A model generated the notes under the pieces. That model saw nothing but the letters and a program-made list of their open reading frames with translations. It made no database searches and was not told the origin of the DNA. A stretch of DNA of 31,757 nucleotides from CAZIKF01 sp964539825 (GTDB lineage: Bacteria; Muiribacteriota; UBA6191): assembly GCA_964539825.1 (NCBI GenBank), contig CAZIKF010000048.1, positions 1-31,757 on the forward strand, written 5' to 3'. Every line of letters begins with the position of its first letter. Position 1 is the first letter of the stretch. A program made the translations under genes and the position numbers. Below, piece by piece: positions 15,141 to 23,888 of this stretch.

Positions 15141-16247
15141 ATGTTGATGGTTCTACGTTTAGTTTTCTATGTAGCAGCGAATTTGTTTTTCTTAAATCAG
15201 AACTGCACAGGTACAGAAATTTCTCAAAGACTTAGAGCGGTAGCGAGAACTGCACAGATCGATGAAATCTATGAAGAATCTGCCGTAGTTTCCACAGAAA
15301 ATGAAGCCAGGATCTCTTCAAAAATCATGGGGACGATAAGTGCGCTACCAGGTCATGTAGGGCAGAGAGTCAAAAAGGGAGATGTCCTGGCACTTGTGGA
15401 TTCTAGGGAACTAAAACTTCGTGTTGAGCAGGTTGCTCAAAATTTATCCCACTCTAAGAAGGCAGTTCTACAGTCAAAGGAGCTTCTGGTGATCCGGGAA
15501 GCTGATCTTAAGAGGCTCCAAAAGAGCTTTGAAAGGGCTAAGAAATTTCTGAAAACAAAGGTAACAACAGAGGAGCAATTTGAAACTGTCGAGGCAGCTT
15601 ATATACAAGCCCAGGCGCAGATGGAATCTGCCAAACAGGGTCTGCTCATGGCTCAATTGCAGACAAAAATTTCCGAACACAAACTTGGAGAGGCTCAAAT
15701 CACTCTCTCTCATACGATTATCTCCGCGCCCTTCGATGGTCTGATTACCCAGCGCTTTAAAGAACCGGGAGAATTGACCCTACCTGGATCACCGCTTCTG
15801 ATGCTTAACGATACATCCCAATTCCAGCTCAAAACGCATTTAAGAGAATCCGCAGTGGGTCTAATCAAACCGGGAGATGAACTTAGAATCCGAGTCGGAG
15901 AAGAGACTCTATCTGGGCAGGTATCCGAGATTTCTCCACGTGTAGACCCGTTGAGCAGAACTTTTCAGGTCAAGATTGGCTTCAGTACCACAAAGAGTGT
16001 GTTCGTGGGAATGTATGCTCGAGTATTCCTTCCTTCGGGAAAGAGGACTGTGATCCTCATACCCCATTCTGCGATTCACAGAAGAGGGCAGTTAGAGATG
16101 GTGAGAATCCTTGAAGGTACCGAAGTATCTACTCGTTACGTAAAAATTGATGATGTAGACGTGAATGGAGAAGTTGAAGTTCGTGCCGGTCTGAGCGGAG
16201 GAGAAGTCCTATTGTTACAAAAATCACGCAGTGGAGAAATTAAATGA
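15141..16247 (+). CDS. RND efflux periplasmic adaptor (membrane fusion protein)
   Basis: About 368 residues from ATG 15141, which directly follows the repressor stop and has AAGGA (15128-15132) upstream; an in-frame start at 15114 would overlap the repressor. Residues 1-20 are hydrophobic and end in NQNC, so export by signal peptide or lipoprotein processing is likely. The domains follow HlyD/AcrA order. A biotinyl-lipoyl half has ARISSKIMGTISALPGHVGQRVKKGDVLALVD. A long coiled-coil hairpin covers about 105-190. The second lipoyl half has TIISAPFDGLITQRFKEPGE, then beta-barrel and membrane-proximal domains (PRVDPLSRTFQVKIGF, VILIPHSAI). It bridges the permease at 16244 to an outer-membrane channel, which is not encoded here. 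Confidence 0.92.
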   Translation: MLMVLRLVFYVAANLFFLNQNCTGTEISQRLRAVARTAQIDEIYEESAVVSTENEARISSKIMGTISALPGHVGQRVKKGDVLALVDSRELKLRVEQVAQNLSHSKKAVLQSKELLVIREADLKRLQKSFERAKKFLKTKVTTEEQFETVEAAYIQAQAQMESAKQGLLMAQLQTKISEHKLGEAQITLSHTIISAPFDGLITQRFKEPGELTLPGSPLLMLNDTSQFQLKTHLRESAVGLIKPGDELRIRVGEETLSGQVSEISPRVDPLSRTFQVKIGFSTTKSVFVGMYARVFLPSGKRTVILIPHSAIHRRGQLEMVRILEGTEVSTRYVKIDDVDVNGEVEVRAGLSGGEVLLLQKSRSGEIK

Positions 16248-19200
16248 ATGAGGATGGCTCTACTCAGATCAGGGCAATAGTACGCCGCTTTCTTAGCGGC
16301 CATGCTGCCATGCTTCTCATACTATTCTCCCTCGCAGTTGGAACCGCGTCTATCTTCTTGACTCCCAGGGAAGAAGAACCTCAGATTGTTGTCCCCATGG
16401 CTGACATCTTAGTACGCTATCCAGGTGCGAGTGCAGGAGAAATTGAGAATCTAGTCGCCACAAAACTAGAGAAACTTTTATGGCAAATCGACGGCGTAGA
16501 ATATGTCTATTCCATGTCTCGCAAAGATTTTGCCCTGGTCACCGTTCGTTTTTTCGTGAAGGAAGACCGTGAAAGATCTTTGATCAAGCTCTATAACAAA
16601 ATCCAGTCCAATATCGATGATGCGGTTCCAGGAATCTCAGATTGGATCGTCAAGCCGGTAGAAATAGATGATGTACCGATTCTCACATTCCACTTACACT
16701 CAAATGATTACTCGAGCGTTGATCTTCGCCGCATGGCATCCGAGTCAGCCCTGAGCATCGCGCAAATTGAAGATATTTCTGGAGTCGAACTATTTGGTGG
16801 TGAGGCACGAGAAATTCGAGTCGAACTCGATCCGATACGCTTAGCTAATAAAAATCTATCTGCACTGGAAGTTGTAGAGAAACTGAGGAAGGCAGATGCT
16901 GCCCTGAATGCAGGCAGTCTTGAAACCGACAACCTCTCTTTTCAACTTCGCAGCGGGCCTTTTTTTCAGAAACGGGTCGAAGTGGAATCACTCGCAATCG
17001 CAGTTCGCGACCAGAAACTGGTTCGTCTTCGTGATGTAGCCAAGGTCAGTGATACATACCGAGAACCTGCTAGCTACACAAGGATTGGATTTGGTCCCTC
17101 TTACCAGCCCAGCTTCCCAGCTAAGCGGAGTGAATCTGGATGGTTGGGACACCAGGCCGTAGGAGTTGCAGTTTCCAAGAAGAAAGGCACTAACGCGGTC
17201 CGCGTTGCTTCAAATGTTCTCAGTAAAATTGAAGAACTTCGTAAACATACTCTGCCATCCAATTTGGAAGTCACCATTACCCGCAATTATGGAAGAACCG
17301 CGGATGATAAGGTAGAGGACCTGCTTACTTCACTACTCTTGGCTGTTCTTGGAGTGGTTCTACTGGTGGCTGTGACACTGGGGTGGAGAGAGGCTGTCAT
17401 TGTTGCTCTTGCCGTACCCATCAGTTTCTCCCTTTCTTTGTTGGTGAACTATATCTCTGGCTATACCATTAACAGGGTCACACTCTTTGCCTTGATCCTC
17501 TCCCTCGGGCTCGTAGTTGATGACCCCATCACCAATGTCGATAATATCCAACGACATATACGCCAGAGATTGAAGAACCCATTTCAGGCAACGCTGGATG
17601 CTGTTTCCGAAGTGCTGCCCCCGGTGATCATGTCAACGCTGGCAATCATCGTATCTTTCCTGCCTATGTTCTTTATTACAGGGATGATGGGTCCCTACAT
17701 GGGACCCATGGCAATCAACGTGCCTCTCACGGTGACCTTTTCCACCTTTTGCGCCATCACGATCGTGCCGTGGGCAGCGTACCACCTGTTGAGGAACTCT
17801 ACCTTGCCAGAGAATCATGACCAAAAATCCAGTTTTCTGGTTCAGACTCTGTTTCGAAAATTCCTCAGCGGGATTCTCCAATCGAAGATGCGCAGGAGGC
17901 TGGTTTTGATCACAACTGTAGTTCTCCTGGGTGTTTGTGGTGGGATGATTTTTTTGCGAATGGTACCCCTGAAGATGCTGCCCTTTGATAACAAGAATGA
18001 ATTTCAGATTGTGTTAGATCTTCCCGAGGGAAGTTCTCTGCAACATACCGATGGTGTGGTTCGAAAACTGGAGAGGTTTTTGTCGGAAGTTGAAGAAGTT
18101 GTTAATTATCATTCCTATGTCGGCATAGCTTCTCCCATGGACTTCAACGGCCTGGTACGTCACTACTACTTGCGCAAGGGTACCCACCTTGCTGAAATCC
18201 GTGTGAATCTAAAGGACAAGGACCTCAGAGCCAATCCAAGTCATGAAATCGTACTAAGGCTTCGTGCAGACCTGACTCAGATTGCACACGAAAACTCAGC
18301 AAGTATTAAGATTGTTGAGGTTCCCCCTGGCCCACCCGTTCTCTCCACTGTGGTAGCAGAAGTGTATGGGAATGAACAGGCTGTATTTGAGGACCTCTAC
18401 CATGCAGCTAAAACCGTAGAGCAAAAGATGCGGGAGACCCAGGGCTTTGTAGATGTGGACACGTCGCTGGAGAGTTCCCATGATGAGTTGATCTTCGAGA
18501 CAAATAGAGAAAAGGCAGCTCTTCATGGAGTCAGTACCAGGGACATTAATCAGACCCTCCTTCTCGCCTTGAAGGGCTTAGAACCTGCTTCCATACATTT
18601 ACCCCACGAAAGAGATTTGGTGGCTATTCGATGCGTAGCTACTGAGTCTGCCCATTCCCGTACCTCAAGACTGGCAAATCTGAGCGTGAGAAGTGAGAGC
18701 GGAGGACTGGTTTCCATCGGAGAAATCGGTAGATTTCTTAGAAACAAGGCAGATCAGCCGATTTTTCATAAGAACCTGCGGCGTGTTGTCTACATTACCG
18801 CTGAAGTTGCTGGTAGTCCCCCTGCTGAGGGAATCCTGGATCTGATCGCCTACTTTCAGGAGAACCCACTCTCAGAAAAAGTAAATTTGGAGTGGGCAGG
18901 GGAAGGAGAGTGGAAGATCACTCTGGATGTATTTCGGGACCTGGGGCTTGCCTTTGGCGCAGCTCTGGTGGGCATCTACATTCTTATAGTACTCGAAACC
19001 TCATCACTTCTATTACCCCTCTTAATCATGCTTGCGATCCCTCTAACGGCGATTGGAATCATCCCTGGTTTCTACTTTCTAAATCTTTTGGTGAATCAAC
19101 CGGTGGGTGGTTTTGAAACCCCTGTATTTTTTACTGCTACGGGAATGATCGGAATGATCGCACTTGGTGGAATCGTGGTACGCAACTCTATCGTACTGAT

Positions 19201-19477
19201 TGAGTTCATACGTACTGGGTTGGCTAAGGGGATGGAGCTTAAAGAAGCGATCTTGCAGAGCGGGGTGGTACGTTTTCGCCCGATCCTACTAACAGCGGCT
19301 ACGACTGCCCTGGGTGCGGTACCGATTATTTTCGATCCCATCTTTTCAGGGCTGGCCTGGTCCCTGATTTTTGGTCTCATTGCCTCGACTCTATTCACCC
19401 TCATCATAGTCCCTACCGTATATTTTATGGTATTCGGATCTGAATCAGACCTCAAAGAGATAAAGGACCAGGGATAG
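16244..19477 (+). CDS. RND-family efflux permease
   Basis: 1077 residues, start overlapping the adaptor stop (ATGA). Two large periplasmic loops separate TM1 from TM2-6 and TM7 from TM8-12, as in AcrB-type pumps. TM4 has LGLVVDDPITNVDN, with the Asp pair of the proton relay near residue 421. TM10 has GGIVVRNSIVLIEFIR, with Arg where AcrB has its relay Lys. Porter-domain motifs include VRYPGASAGEIENLVATKLE and LDLPEGSS. The divergent N-terminus (TPREEEPQIVVPMADILV) belongs to the broad HAE-like group found beside adaptors and ArsR regulators, not to the metal-specific CusA type: no Met triad stands out. The substrate is unknown; the upstream regulator suggests sulfur-stress control. Confidence 0.93.
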   Translation: MNEDGSTQIRAIVRRFLSGHAAMLLILFSLAVGTASIFLTPREEEPQIVVPMADILVRYPGASAGEIENLVATKLEKLLWQIDGVEYVYSMSRKDFALVTVRFFVKEDRERSLIKLYNKIQSNIDDAVPGISDWIVKPVEIDDVPILTFHLHSNDYSSVDLRRMASESALSIAQIEDISGVELFGGEAREIRVELDPIRLANKNLSALEVVEKLRKADAALNAGSLETDNLSFQLRSGPFFQKRVEVESLAIAVRDQKLVRLRDVAKVSDTYREPASYTRIGFGPSYQPSFPAKRSESGWLGHQAVGVAVSKKKGTNAVRVASNVLSKIEELRKHTLPSNLEVTITRNYGRTADDKVEDLLTSLLLAVLGVVLLVAVTLGWREAVIVALAVPISFSLSLLVNYISGYTINRVTLFALILSLGLVVDDPITNVDNIQRHIRQRLKNPFQATLDAVSEVLPPVIMSTLAIIVSFLPMFFITGMMGPYMGPMAINVPLTVTFSTFCAITIVPWAAYHLLRNSTLPENHDQKSSFLVQTLFRKFLSGILQSKMRRRLVLITTVVLLGVCGGMIFLRMVPLKMLPFDNKNEFQIVLDLPEGSSLQHTDGVVRKLERFLSEVEEVVNYHSYVGIASPMDFNGLVRHYYLRKGTHLAEIRVNLKDKDLRANPSHEIVLRLRADLTQIAHENSASIKIVEVPPGPPVLSTVVAEVYGNEQAVFEDLYHAAKTVEQKMRETQGFVDVDTSLESSHDELIFETNREKAALHGVSTRDINQTLLLALKGLEPASIHLPHERDLVAIRCVATESAHSRTSRLANLSVRSESGGLVSIGEIGRFLRNKADQPIFHKNLRRVVYITAEVAGSPPAEGILDLIAYFQENPLSEKVNLEWAGEGEWKITLDVFRDLGLAFGAALVGIYILIVLETSSLLLPLLIMLAIPLTAIGIIPGFYFLNLLVNQPVGGFETPVFFTATGMIGMIALGGIVVRNSIVLIEFIRTGLAKGMELKEAILQSGVVRFRPILLTAATTALGAVPIIFDPIFSGLAWSLIFGLIASTLFTLIIVPTVYFMVFGSESDLKEIKDQG

Positions 19478-19501
19478 TCCAAACCTCTTCGAGTATTCCT
19501 T

Positions 19502-20644
19502 TTGGTTCTGCACCTTGACCATGGGAAAGTGATAGAATTCTCTTCGGTGTCTCGGATTTATTTTCTCATCATCCTGATTTTTCTCTCGGGTCTGGTATTC
19601 ACCGGCCATGCTGTCTCGAAGGTTGAGGTAGTTCACCGACTGAATCTGGCTCCTGGAAATATCACACTGTCTCCTGATCATCGCCTATTTTTAAGTCTCC
19701 AGGCTTTCTATAATCCTCCTTACAAGGTTGTTGAAGTTTTGGAAGACTCCACTATCAAGCCCTATCCTTCTGAATCATGGAATTCTGAGGCTGCAACCGG
19801 CGAATCTTTCGGAAAAGTTTTTGGAGTCCAGGTGGATCCCCTGGGAATTCTTTGGATCCTCGATGGCGGGAGACCAGGTTCTGTGAAGCCCAGGCTCCTG
19901 GGCTGGGATACTCGAAAAGAGTCCCTGGTTCGAGCCATTGAGCTCCTGCCTCCAGTGACGCGAGAAGATAGCTTTCTCAATGATCTGGCCGTAGATTTTT
20001 TAAGAGAAAAGGCTTATATATCAGATACGGCCAGGGGAAATCGCAGCGCCTTGATCGTGGTAGATTTACTCAAGCGCAGCAGCCGGAGGGTTCTGGAAGC
20101 CCATCCCAGTGTCATCCCCAGGACTCTAGATCTAAAGATCGAGGGAAGACCCTTGAGAAAGCGTCTGCCAGGTGGAAAGGTCATTACCCCCAGGCTGGGG
20201 GTAAACCCCATAGCTCTTGATCGGGAAAACCAGTGGGTCTATTACGGTCCCATGCATTCCCATAGTATTTACCGGATACGGGCTGAAGATCTTGGAAATG
20301 CGGAACTGACCAAATCCCAGCTCTATGCCAGGGTAGAACGGTATGGATTCAAGCCTATCTGTGATGGAATCTCACTGGACCGAGAGGGGAATATCTATTT
20401 TTCACATTTATCTGAGAATGCTGTAGGAGTACTTCGTCCCAACAGAAAATATGAAATCTTGGCCCAGGACCCGATTTTGCTTTCCTGGCCAAACGCCTTT
20501 AGTTTCGGGCGCGATGGATTTCTATATACGGTTTCCTCACAAATTCATCGCTCAGCTGTCCTTAATGGAGGAGAAGATGTTTCTAAACCCCCTTTTCACA
20601 TCCTCAGGCTGACCCCCCTTGCGCCGGGGGTGATCGGTCGATGA
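19502..20644 (+). CDS. Exported major royal jelly/yellow-family protein
   Basis: 380 residues from a TTG; GTG codons 9 and 15 residues in are alternative starts and no site has a convincing Shine-Dalgarno. A hydrophobic stretch (IYFLIILIFLSGLVFTGHAV) serves as signal peptide. The mature part has MRJP/yellow signatures: VFGVQVDPLGILWILDGG, FLNDLAVDFLREKAYISDT, ALIVVDLLKRSSRRVL and ICDGISLDREGNIYFS, repeated as beta-propeller blades. In bacteria this family is annotated as L-dopachrome tautomerase-related and its activity is mostly unproven. It follows the pump by 24 nt and may be read from the same transcript. A GC-rich hairpin near the 3' end lacks a T tract. Confidence 0.78.
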   Translation: MVLHLDHGKVIEFSSVSRIYFLIILIFLSGLVFTGHAVSKVEVVHRLNLAPGNITLSPDHRLFLSLQAFYNPPYKVVEVLEDSTIKPYPSESWNSEAATGESFGKVFGVQVDPLGILWILDGGRPGSVKPRLLGWDTRKESLVRAIELLPPVTREDSFLNDLAVDFLREKAYISDTARGNRSALIVVDLLKRSSRRVLEAHPSVIPRTLDLKIEGRPLRKRLPGGKVITPRLGVNPIALDRENQWVYYGPMHSHSIYRIRAEDLGNAELTKSQLYARVERYGFKPICDGISLDREGNIYFSHLSENAVGVLRPNRKYEILAQDPILLSWPNAFSFGRDGFLYTVSSQIHRSAVLNGGEDVSKPPFHILRLTPLAPGVIGR

Positions 20645-20744
20645 TTTCACTACAGGGACCAACTCCATGAAATCTGGAAGTTCTTGGTGCACCTCTATTG
20701 GACGGAAGCTTTCTTGGTTCTGGGGGTGAATAATTCTTAATGAT

Positions 20745-21566
20745 ATGAACAGCCATGAGTCTTATCAAGAAACCAATTTTAGGCGTCATCTCTTCAGTGC
20801 TCTAAATACTGTAAGAACGCTTCCTGGTAAAATCCTCCAACCCTTCTTATTATGCATAAATCTCTATGCCTGTTTACATTTCGTTGTGGGGACAACCATT
20901 CAGGATTACCGGTGGATGGAGGTGCACTATACGATCGAGTGGATCATTGTCATTTGGTTTACTTGTGAATATTTACTCAGGCTCTATGCTCAGCCAAAGC
21001 GCTTGTCCTTTGTATTCTCCTTTCATGGAATCATCGATCTTCTCTCCATAGCCCCTTCGTTTGTGGCGGACGGTAACCTTATTTATCTCAAGGCCTTACG
21101 AACCCTGAGAATCCTGCGCTTTCTCCGCTATCTCGCGGATGAGGAGTTTTTCTTCGGCACCTTGACCAAGATGGGACTCCAGGTCGTCCGGGTGGTCTAT
21201 ACCCTGATCACCTTGATTTTCATTTCCTCTGCGGCGATTTACGAATGTGAAAACCTGCTCCGGGGTGGAAATATCGCAACCTATTTCGATGCTGTGTATT
21301 TCACGGTAATTACATTATCAACCGTTGGTTACGGAGATTATACTCCGCTCACTCATGCTGGGAGATTTGTAACAGTTGTAATGATATTTAGCGGAGTCAT
21401 TTTTATTCCCTGGCAAGCTGGAAAACTGATGCGTATTATTCTGGTTCTTTCTGAAGACAAGCGGGAGGTCCATTGTAAGAAGTGCGGCTTAACCCGACAT
21501 GATCAAGACGCGGTGCACTGTAAAATGTGTGGGGACGAAATCTACCAGGAATACGATGGAGTCTAG
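20745..21566 (+). CDS. Voltage-gated-type potassium channel with C-terminal zinc ribbon
   Basis: 273 residues. S1-S3 span about 25-110 (LLCINLYACLHFVVGTTI, EWIIVIWFTCEYLLRLYA). S4 is LKALRTLRILRFLRYL (about 114-130), with Arg every third residue as in voltage sensors. The pore loop has TVITLSTVGYGDYTPLT, the K+ selectivity filter TVGYGD, near 192. S6 follows (VTVVMIFSGVIFIPWQAGK). The cytoplasmic tail is short and ends with CKKCGLTRHDQDAVHCKMCG, a two-knuckle zinc ribbon from residue ~243, instead of the RCK domain found in many prokaryotic K+ channels. No clear ribosome site precedes ATG 20745. Confidence 0.9.
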   Translation: MNSHESYQETNFRRHLFSALNTVRTLPGKILQPFLLCINLYACLHFVVGTTIQDYRWMEVHYTIEWIIVIWFTCEYLLRLYAQPKRLSFVFSFHGIIDLLSIAPSFVADGNLIYLKALRTLRILRFLRYLADEEFFFGTLTKMGLQVVRVVYTLITLIFISSAAIYECENLLRGGNIATYFDAVYFTVITLSTVGYGDYTPLTHAGRFVTVVMIFSGVIFIPWQAGKLMRIILVLSEDKREVHCKKCGLTRHDQDAVHCKMCGDEIYQEYDGV

Positions 21567-21616
21567 GAGTCTATCGCAGTAAAAGGTAAATCTCCGACAG
21601 GCTCCCAGGGAGGAAA

Positions 21617-23650
21617 TCAGCTCTTTTTCTTCTTTCCAAGTCGACGATCTTCGAAAAGAAATTTCCCCTTAACCTGAACCACATCAGCAGGATCCTTCTC
21701 AAGAAATTCGCCCACAAATTTCACCTTTTGGCCACGGGAGAATCGATCGAGTAGAGCCGGATTCTCAAATTGTACATCGAATTCACCATTCTCACCCTGG
21801 GTACGAACCGTTCCATCAGCAAGATCAATCATCTGGATGGTTCCCCTTCCCTTGATATTTGTACCTCCGGAGCTGCGCTTGGAAACTACGGGTTTGGAGG
21901 TATCATTTCTTCCGCCTCTAAGATTTTTCATGGATGAATCGGACGAGAGGAGAAACAGGCTACCGGTTCCAACCAGAAAAACTACCCCGAGGGAGATTCC
22001 AGCCCACTTGACAACTTTGGTTGGAATTTCCAGCTTGTGTTTCTTCTCCCCACCAAGGGGAATTTGTAGTATCAGGGCCCTTTTGGAAGGTTCAGTAGAT
22101 AGATTCAAAAACATGGCGGCACGCTGCTGGAGCCCGGAAATGACAGTTTTAGGAGAACCTTTTTCGGGTTGGAGAGAGGTCTCATCCAGTTTAATTTCTG
22201 GTTCAATTTGGGCAGGATGGTCTTCTGGCAGTGATTCTGCTGTCAGGCCGAATTTCTCTATCATAAAGTAATAGAGATCTTTGAGAAGACTACGCTTTTC
22301 ACCTTCTAGGAGATCACTAATCAAGTTCTTTAATAGGTTCACACATATTGGATCTCCATGCACCTCAAGATGCCGAATGCAGGAACGAGTGACTTCCAGC
22401 CGAACTTCCCCTTCCAGAATCTGGAATACAAGATCTTGAAATTCCTGATGGGGATCTGGCCATTTTTCTAGATGCAGAAGAAAGGTGGTGATGCTGTTGA
22501 TATCTCCGGAGGCTAACTTTCGCATGGCTTCCAGGGCTAAGTCCTCTTTTTTGGTCCTGAGAAATTCCAGGCCGCTGCTTAGCACACGAACCTGGATGGG
22601 ATCCGTGATCTCCATGATTTCCAAATGCTTCTCCAAAAAAGGCAGTAAACTCGGTTCATCCCTTGCTGCCAGGGCTTCTACCGTATTGGAAATGACCCTT
22701 CCGTCGGCATGATTGAGATATCTGGATAGGGTCTCATACTCAGATTGGTCTGAACACACAGCCAGGGTTTTAACCGCGGTAGCTAGAATAAAAGGATCAA
22801 GACCAAGGCTTGGATTCGTAAGAAGTTTCCTCAGGAACGCCGCGGTTTCGGGATTTTCTCTCTCTTTGGCCAGTTCCTGGAGAAGAGCGGTTGTCTCTCG
22901 AATATCACTATTTCTAAGAGATGCCACCAACTGTTTGAGCAATTCCCTGGGGGATTGAACTTCAGCGCTCTCCTGCAAAGGTTCTTTGCTCTCTTTTCTC
23001 TGCCTCAGGGAAAGTTCTCTTGCCTGCGGAATTTCATCTTGAAAAACGGGGAGGATTTCCTGGGCGCGGATTCGAATTTGCTCCACTTCATGGTTCAGGC
23101 AGGTCTGCAGTATGGAAAGGGCATCTGTGAGGCGAAGCTGTTCTATCAGGTGCAGAGCATTGAGACATCTTCGAGGATCACTGGAGTCAAAATAATCTTG
23201 CACCAGTGTCGTAAGTTCCGCGGTTTCCAGGGAGCGTGACAGAGCCTTGATACAGTTCCCCGAGACCCGGGGATCAGGATCGGAAAGAAAATTCATTAGT
23301 ACCGAAAGAATGCGTTTGCGTGCTGGATCAACCCCACTCAATTCAAGTGCTTCAATACAGTTTGCGCGAACCCTGGCTTCGGCATGCCTGAGATATACAG
23401 CAATGATCGGTAAAGCATCTTCACCAAGCACGGCCGCTGCCGCTTTGACGTAGGAGGCGATTACGTAGGGATCTGAGAGACCCTCTCCTTTTCTCTGTAT
23501 GGCTTTCTCAAAGATTGGATCCGGATTCTTCACTATGAATTGAAGAGCGCTAACCTGCATTCTTCGATCGGATAAGAACAGATCGCTGATGACCTCCCGC
23601 CCAGGGTTTTGTGACTGGGAATACTCTTTTAGTCGAGGATCTGAGCCCAT
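21617..23650 (-). CDS. Membrane-anchored HEAT-repeat protein
   Basis: 677 residues. HEAT repeats fill about 30-470, for example RHAEARVRANCIEALELSG, LSDPDPRVSGNCIKALSRS and NHADGRVISNTVEALAARD. A linker rich in Glu and Pro follows, then one membrane helix near 555-575 (WAGISLGVVFLVGTGSLFLLSS). The last ~85 residues (GTIQMIDLADGTVRTQGENG, SRGQKVKFVGEFLEKDP) are beta-rich and resemble a small OB-like barrel. There is no N-terminal signal, so the repeats should be cytoplasmic and the barrel periplasmic. It is probably a paralogue of the soluble protein at 7607-9811. It is convergent with the K+ channel gene. Confidence 0.85.
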   Translation of the reverse strand: MGSDPRLKEYSQSQNPGREVISDLFLSDRRMQVSALQFIVKNPDPIFEKAIQRKGEGLSDPYVIASYVKAAAAVLGEDALPIIAVYLRHAEARVRANCIEALELSGVDPARKRILSVLMNFLSDPDPRVSGNCIKALSRSLETAELTTLVQDYFDSSDPRRCLNALHLIEQLRLTDALSILQTCLNHEVEQIRIRAQEILPVFQDEIPQARELSLRQRKESKEPLQESAEVQSPRELLKQLVASLRNSDIRETTALLQELAKERENPETAAFLRKLLTNPSLGLDPFILATAVKTLAVCSDQSEYETLSRYLNHADGRVISNTVEALAARDEPSLLPFLEKHLEIMEITDPIQVRVLSSGLEFLRTKKEDLALEAMRKLASGDINSITTFLLHLEKWPDPHQEFQDLVFQILEGEVRLEVTRSCIRHLEVHGDPICVNLLKNLISDLLEGEKRSLLKDLYYFMIEKFGLTAESLPEDHPAQIEPEIKLDETSLQPEKGSPKTVISGLQQRAAMFLNLSTEPSKRALILQIPLGGEKKHKLEIPTKVVKWAGISLGVVFLVGTGSLFLLSSDSSMKNLRGGRNDTSKPVVSKRSSGGTNIKGRGTIQMIDLADGTVRTQGENGEFDVQFENPALLDRFSRGQKVKFVGEFLEKDPADVVQVKGKFLFEDRRLGKKKKS

Positions 23651-23688
23651 AGAATCGAGGATAGCATGGAAAAGTTGTGAGTTCTCAG

Positions 23689-23694
23689 TATAAT
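23689..23694 (+). promoter_or_regulatory. Possible -10 box for the small ORF
   Basis: A perfect TATAAT stands 35 nt before the ATG of the small ORF at 23730. The -35 region at 17 bp reads ATGGAA, a poor match, so activity depends on context. Confidence 0.35.
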
Positions 23695-23729
23695 AAAAGT
23701 AGTAGCTGGGTCGAAACAGGTGGGTGTGA

Positions 23730-23888
23730 ATGAAATCTACTGATTCAAGAAATCCAGATTCCTTATGGGATGAATGCAGGGTTGTACTCGATAGCCCGGG
23801 AGTCTACATGACCATCTATCGGGTAGGAATCATACTGCTCAGTGTCATCTTGATCTCAATGATTTCTAGAGAATTACTGGTCCTCTAG
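23730..23888 (+). CDS. Small single-helix membrane protein, 52 residues (putative)
   Basis: ATG 23730 follows AGGTGG (23718-23723) by 6 nt, and TATAAT lies upstream. The product has a polar N-terminal half (MKSTDSRNPDSLWDE) and a hydrophobic C-terminal helix, TIYRVGIILLSVILISMI. It then ends SRELLVL. The stop overlaps the stop codon of the opposite gene. The initiation signals and the helix argue that it is real; its length and lack of a known family argue for caution. A shorter 26-residue version could start at the in-frame ATG 23808, behind GGGAG. Confidence 0.4.
   Translation: MKSTDSRNPDSLWDECRVVLDSPGVYMTIYRVGIILLSVILISMISRELLVL

Noticed and set aside
20610..20635. GC-rich hairpin (ACCCCC...GGGGGT) near the end of the royal-jelly-like gene as a terminator
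   Set aside because: It lies within the coding sequence and no T run follows.
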